From: DASZCR01 sp964246705
GTDB lineage: Bacteria; Acidobacteriota; Blastocatellia; Pyrinomonadales; Pyrinomonadaceae
Assembly: GCA_964246705.1 (NCBI GenBank)
Contig: CAXTRQ010000086.1
Span: forward strand, 1 to 24,509
DNA: 24,509 nt
Direction of reading: 5' to 3'
The notes beneath the pieces were generated by a model. It made no database searches. It was not told where the DNA came from and worked only from the letters and a program-made list of their open reading frames with translations. A program made the translations under genes and the position numbers. Of this stretch, positions 23,629-24,509 are shown piece by piece. The number at the start of each line of letters is the position of its first letter. Within the stretch, counting starts at the first letter, position 1.

Positions 23629-24375
23629 TTACTCGTAGAGCGCGAGAAATTCACGGTTGCCGTCTGCCCCTCTTATGGGCGATTCGATGACGCCTCTGAC
23701 GTTGAGTCCCAAGTTGCGCGCCTCTGCGTTGACCTCTTCGATGACGCGCGTGTGCTGCGCGGGGTCGCTGACGATGCCGCCCTTCCCCACCTCGCCGCGC
23801 CCGACTTCAAATTGCGGCTTAATCAGCACGACCATGCGCCCGCCTTCCGCCAGCAAACTTTTCAGCGCGGGCAGCACCTTCGTCGCCGAGATGAACGACA
23901 CGTCCATCACGATCAGGTCGAACTTTTCCGCGAAATCTCCCGCGCGCAGATGGCGCGCGTTGACGCCCTCCCGGACTTCCACGCGCTCGTCCGTCCGCAA
24001 GCTCCACGCAATCTGATTGTGTCCGACATCAACGGCGACGACGCGACGCGCGCCGTGCTGCAACAGACAATCCGTAAAACCGCCCGTCGAAGCGCCCACG
24101 TCGAGACAGACGAGGCCGCGCGCGTCAATCTCAAACTCCGCGAGCGCCTTCTCCAACTTCAGCCCGCCGCGCCCGACATAACGAGCCGCCGCGTCGTCCG
24201 CCCCGCGCACGCGCACACGCGCATCGAACGGAAAAGTCTCCGAAGGCTTCTCCACGCGTTGTTCCTCGACCAGCACGACGCCCGCCATGACCAGAGCTTG
24301 CGCGCGCGTCCGCGACGGAGCAAGCCCGCGCTCCACCAGCAGCTTATCAATACGCTCGCGCTTCACACATCGCAC
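23629..24375 (-). CDS. tlyA: TlyA family rRNA 2'-O-methyltransferase (hemolysin-like)
   Basis: The 248-residue protein combines an S4 RNA-binding domain (about 5-65; RERIDKLLVERGLAPSR, ALVMAGVVLV) with an FtsJ/RrmJ-type methyltransferase domain. VGRGGLKLEKAL (67-78) begins the second, the AdoMet motif CLDVGASTGGF is at 90-100, and conserved catalytic-type residues follow in VMDVSFIS (Asp158) and VLIKPQFE (Lys186). TlyA enzymes methylate cytidine 2'-hydroxyls of 16S and 23S rRNA and set capreomycin sensitivity; the hemolysin label is historical. The start is GTG at 24375 or GTG at 24366, the second matching the family start better; neither has a ribosome site. It stands 53 bases before the hairpin and the YkgJ-like gene, in the tlyA-nadK neighbourhood. 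Confidence 0.93.
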   Translation of the reverse strand: MRCVKRERIDKLLVERGLAPSRTRAQALVMAGVVLVEEQRVEKPSETFPFDARVRVRGADDAAARYVGRGGLKLEKALAEFEIDARGLVCLDVGASTGGFTDCLLQHGARRVVAVDVGHNQIAWSLRTDERVEVREGVNARHLRAGDFAEKFDLIVMDVSFISATKVLPALKSLLAEGGRMVVLIKPQFEVGRGEVGKGGIVSDPAQHTRVIEEVNAEARNLGLNVRGVIESPIRGADGNREFLALYE

Positions 24376-24509
24376 TTTATCGCAAAACGGAAGGAAAGAT
24401 AAAAAGGGCAGAAGTTAAAAAGGCCGAAGGCAAAAGTTTAGAGATTTGGTGTCGTTAATTTTTGCGTAGGGCGTTTTAAAGTCAGCCGGAATTTTATATT
24501 GGGCGCCCC
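24376..24509. other. Gene-free right edge with purine-rich near-repeats
   Basis: No gene is visible. AAAAAGGGCAGAAG and AAAAAGGCCGAAGG (about 24401-24430) are near-repeats of the kind often scattered in intergenic DNA. The promoter of tlyA should lie here, but no convincing pair of boxes was found. Confidence 0.4.

Noticed and set aside
1..24509. CRISPR arrays, tRNA or rRNA genes, insertion sequences
   Set aside because: No regularly spaced repeats, cloverleaf-like segments, rRNA-like stretches or transposase frames were found on either strand.

Overview
The window is about 24.5 kb of GC-rich bacterial DNA with one 10-base run of N (6809-6818), so it is a draft scaffold. Every sizeable gene is on the minus strand except two secreted-protein genes (5581-5835 and 6063-6710). 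No rRNA, tRNA, CRISPR array, transposase or phage module was seen. The gene mix (QueF, TlyA-NadK neighbourhood, a DNA polymerase I lacking the 5'-nuclease domain, DUF4142, a large STAND/TPR regulator, many antisense shadow frames from high GC) fits a soil-type Acidobacteriota such as Blastocatellia. That is inference from gene content only; no marker gene proves it.

Region 1 (1-5262, minus) is an envelope or exopolysaccharide operon fragment. It runs from a nucleotide-sugar 6-dehydrogenase through a UDP-GlcNAc 2-epimerase and a heparinase II/III-family lyase to a metallo-beta-lactamase-fold hydrolase cut by the window edge. Between dehydrogenase and epimerase lies a decayed RelE-type toxin-antitoxin locus, with a frameshifted antitoxin joined to the last residues of a toxin, and the epimerase GTG start overlaps its stop codon.

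Region 2 (5263-6987) holds a small secreted protein with cysteines exactly every 11 residues, a strong hairpin, a secreted protein of unknown function, and the assembly gap with low-quality flanks. Linkage across the gap is not certain. Region 3 (6988-8772) is a 594-residue family A DNA polymerase with an intact proofreading site.

Region 4 (8955-14281) is the most interesting part. It is a translationally coupled two-gene cassette: a TIR protein with three TIR-like modules, the first with the expected catalytic glutamate, followed by a 1234-residue nSTAND1 ATPase with one membrane helix and a long TPR array. A good sigma70-like promoter (14468-14497) lies upstream. This is the architecture expected of an NTP-dependent conflict (defence or programmed death) or signalling system.

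Region 5 (14528-18808) holds queF with a small membrane protein and an MFS transporter, then DUF4142, a PA2169-family four-helix protein and a rhomboid protease. Region 6 (18944-24375) holds a glutamate-type symporter, NAD kinase, a zinc-ribbon membrane protein, a RimL-like acetyltransferase, a YkgJ-like cysteine-cluster protein and TlyA. Several intergenic gaps carry inverted repeats built from ATGAASG-like heptamers.
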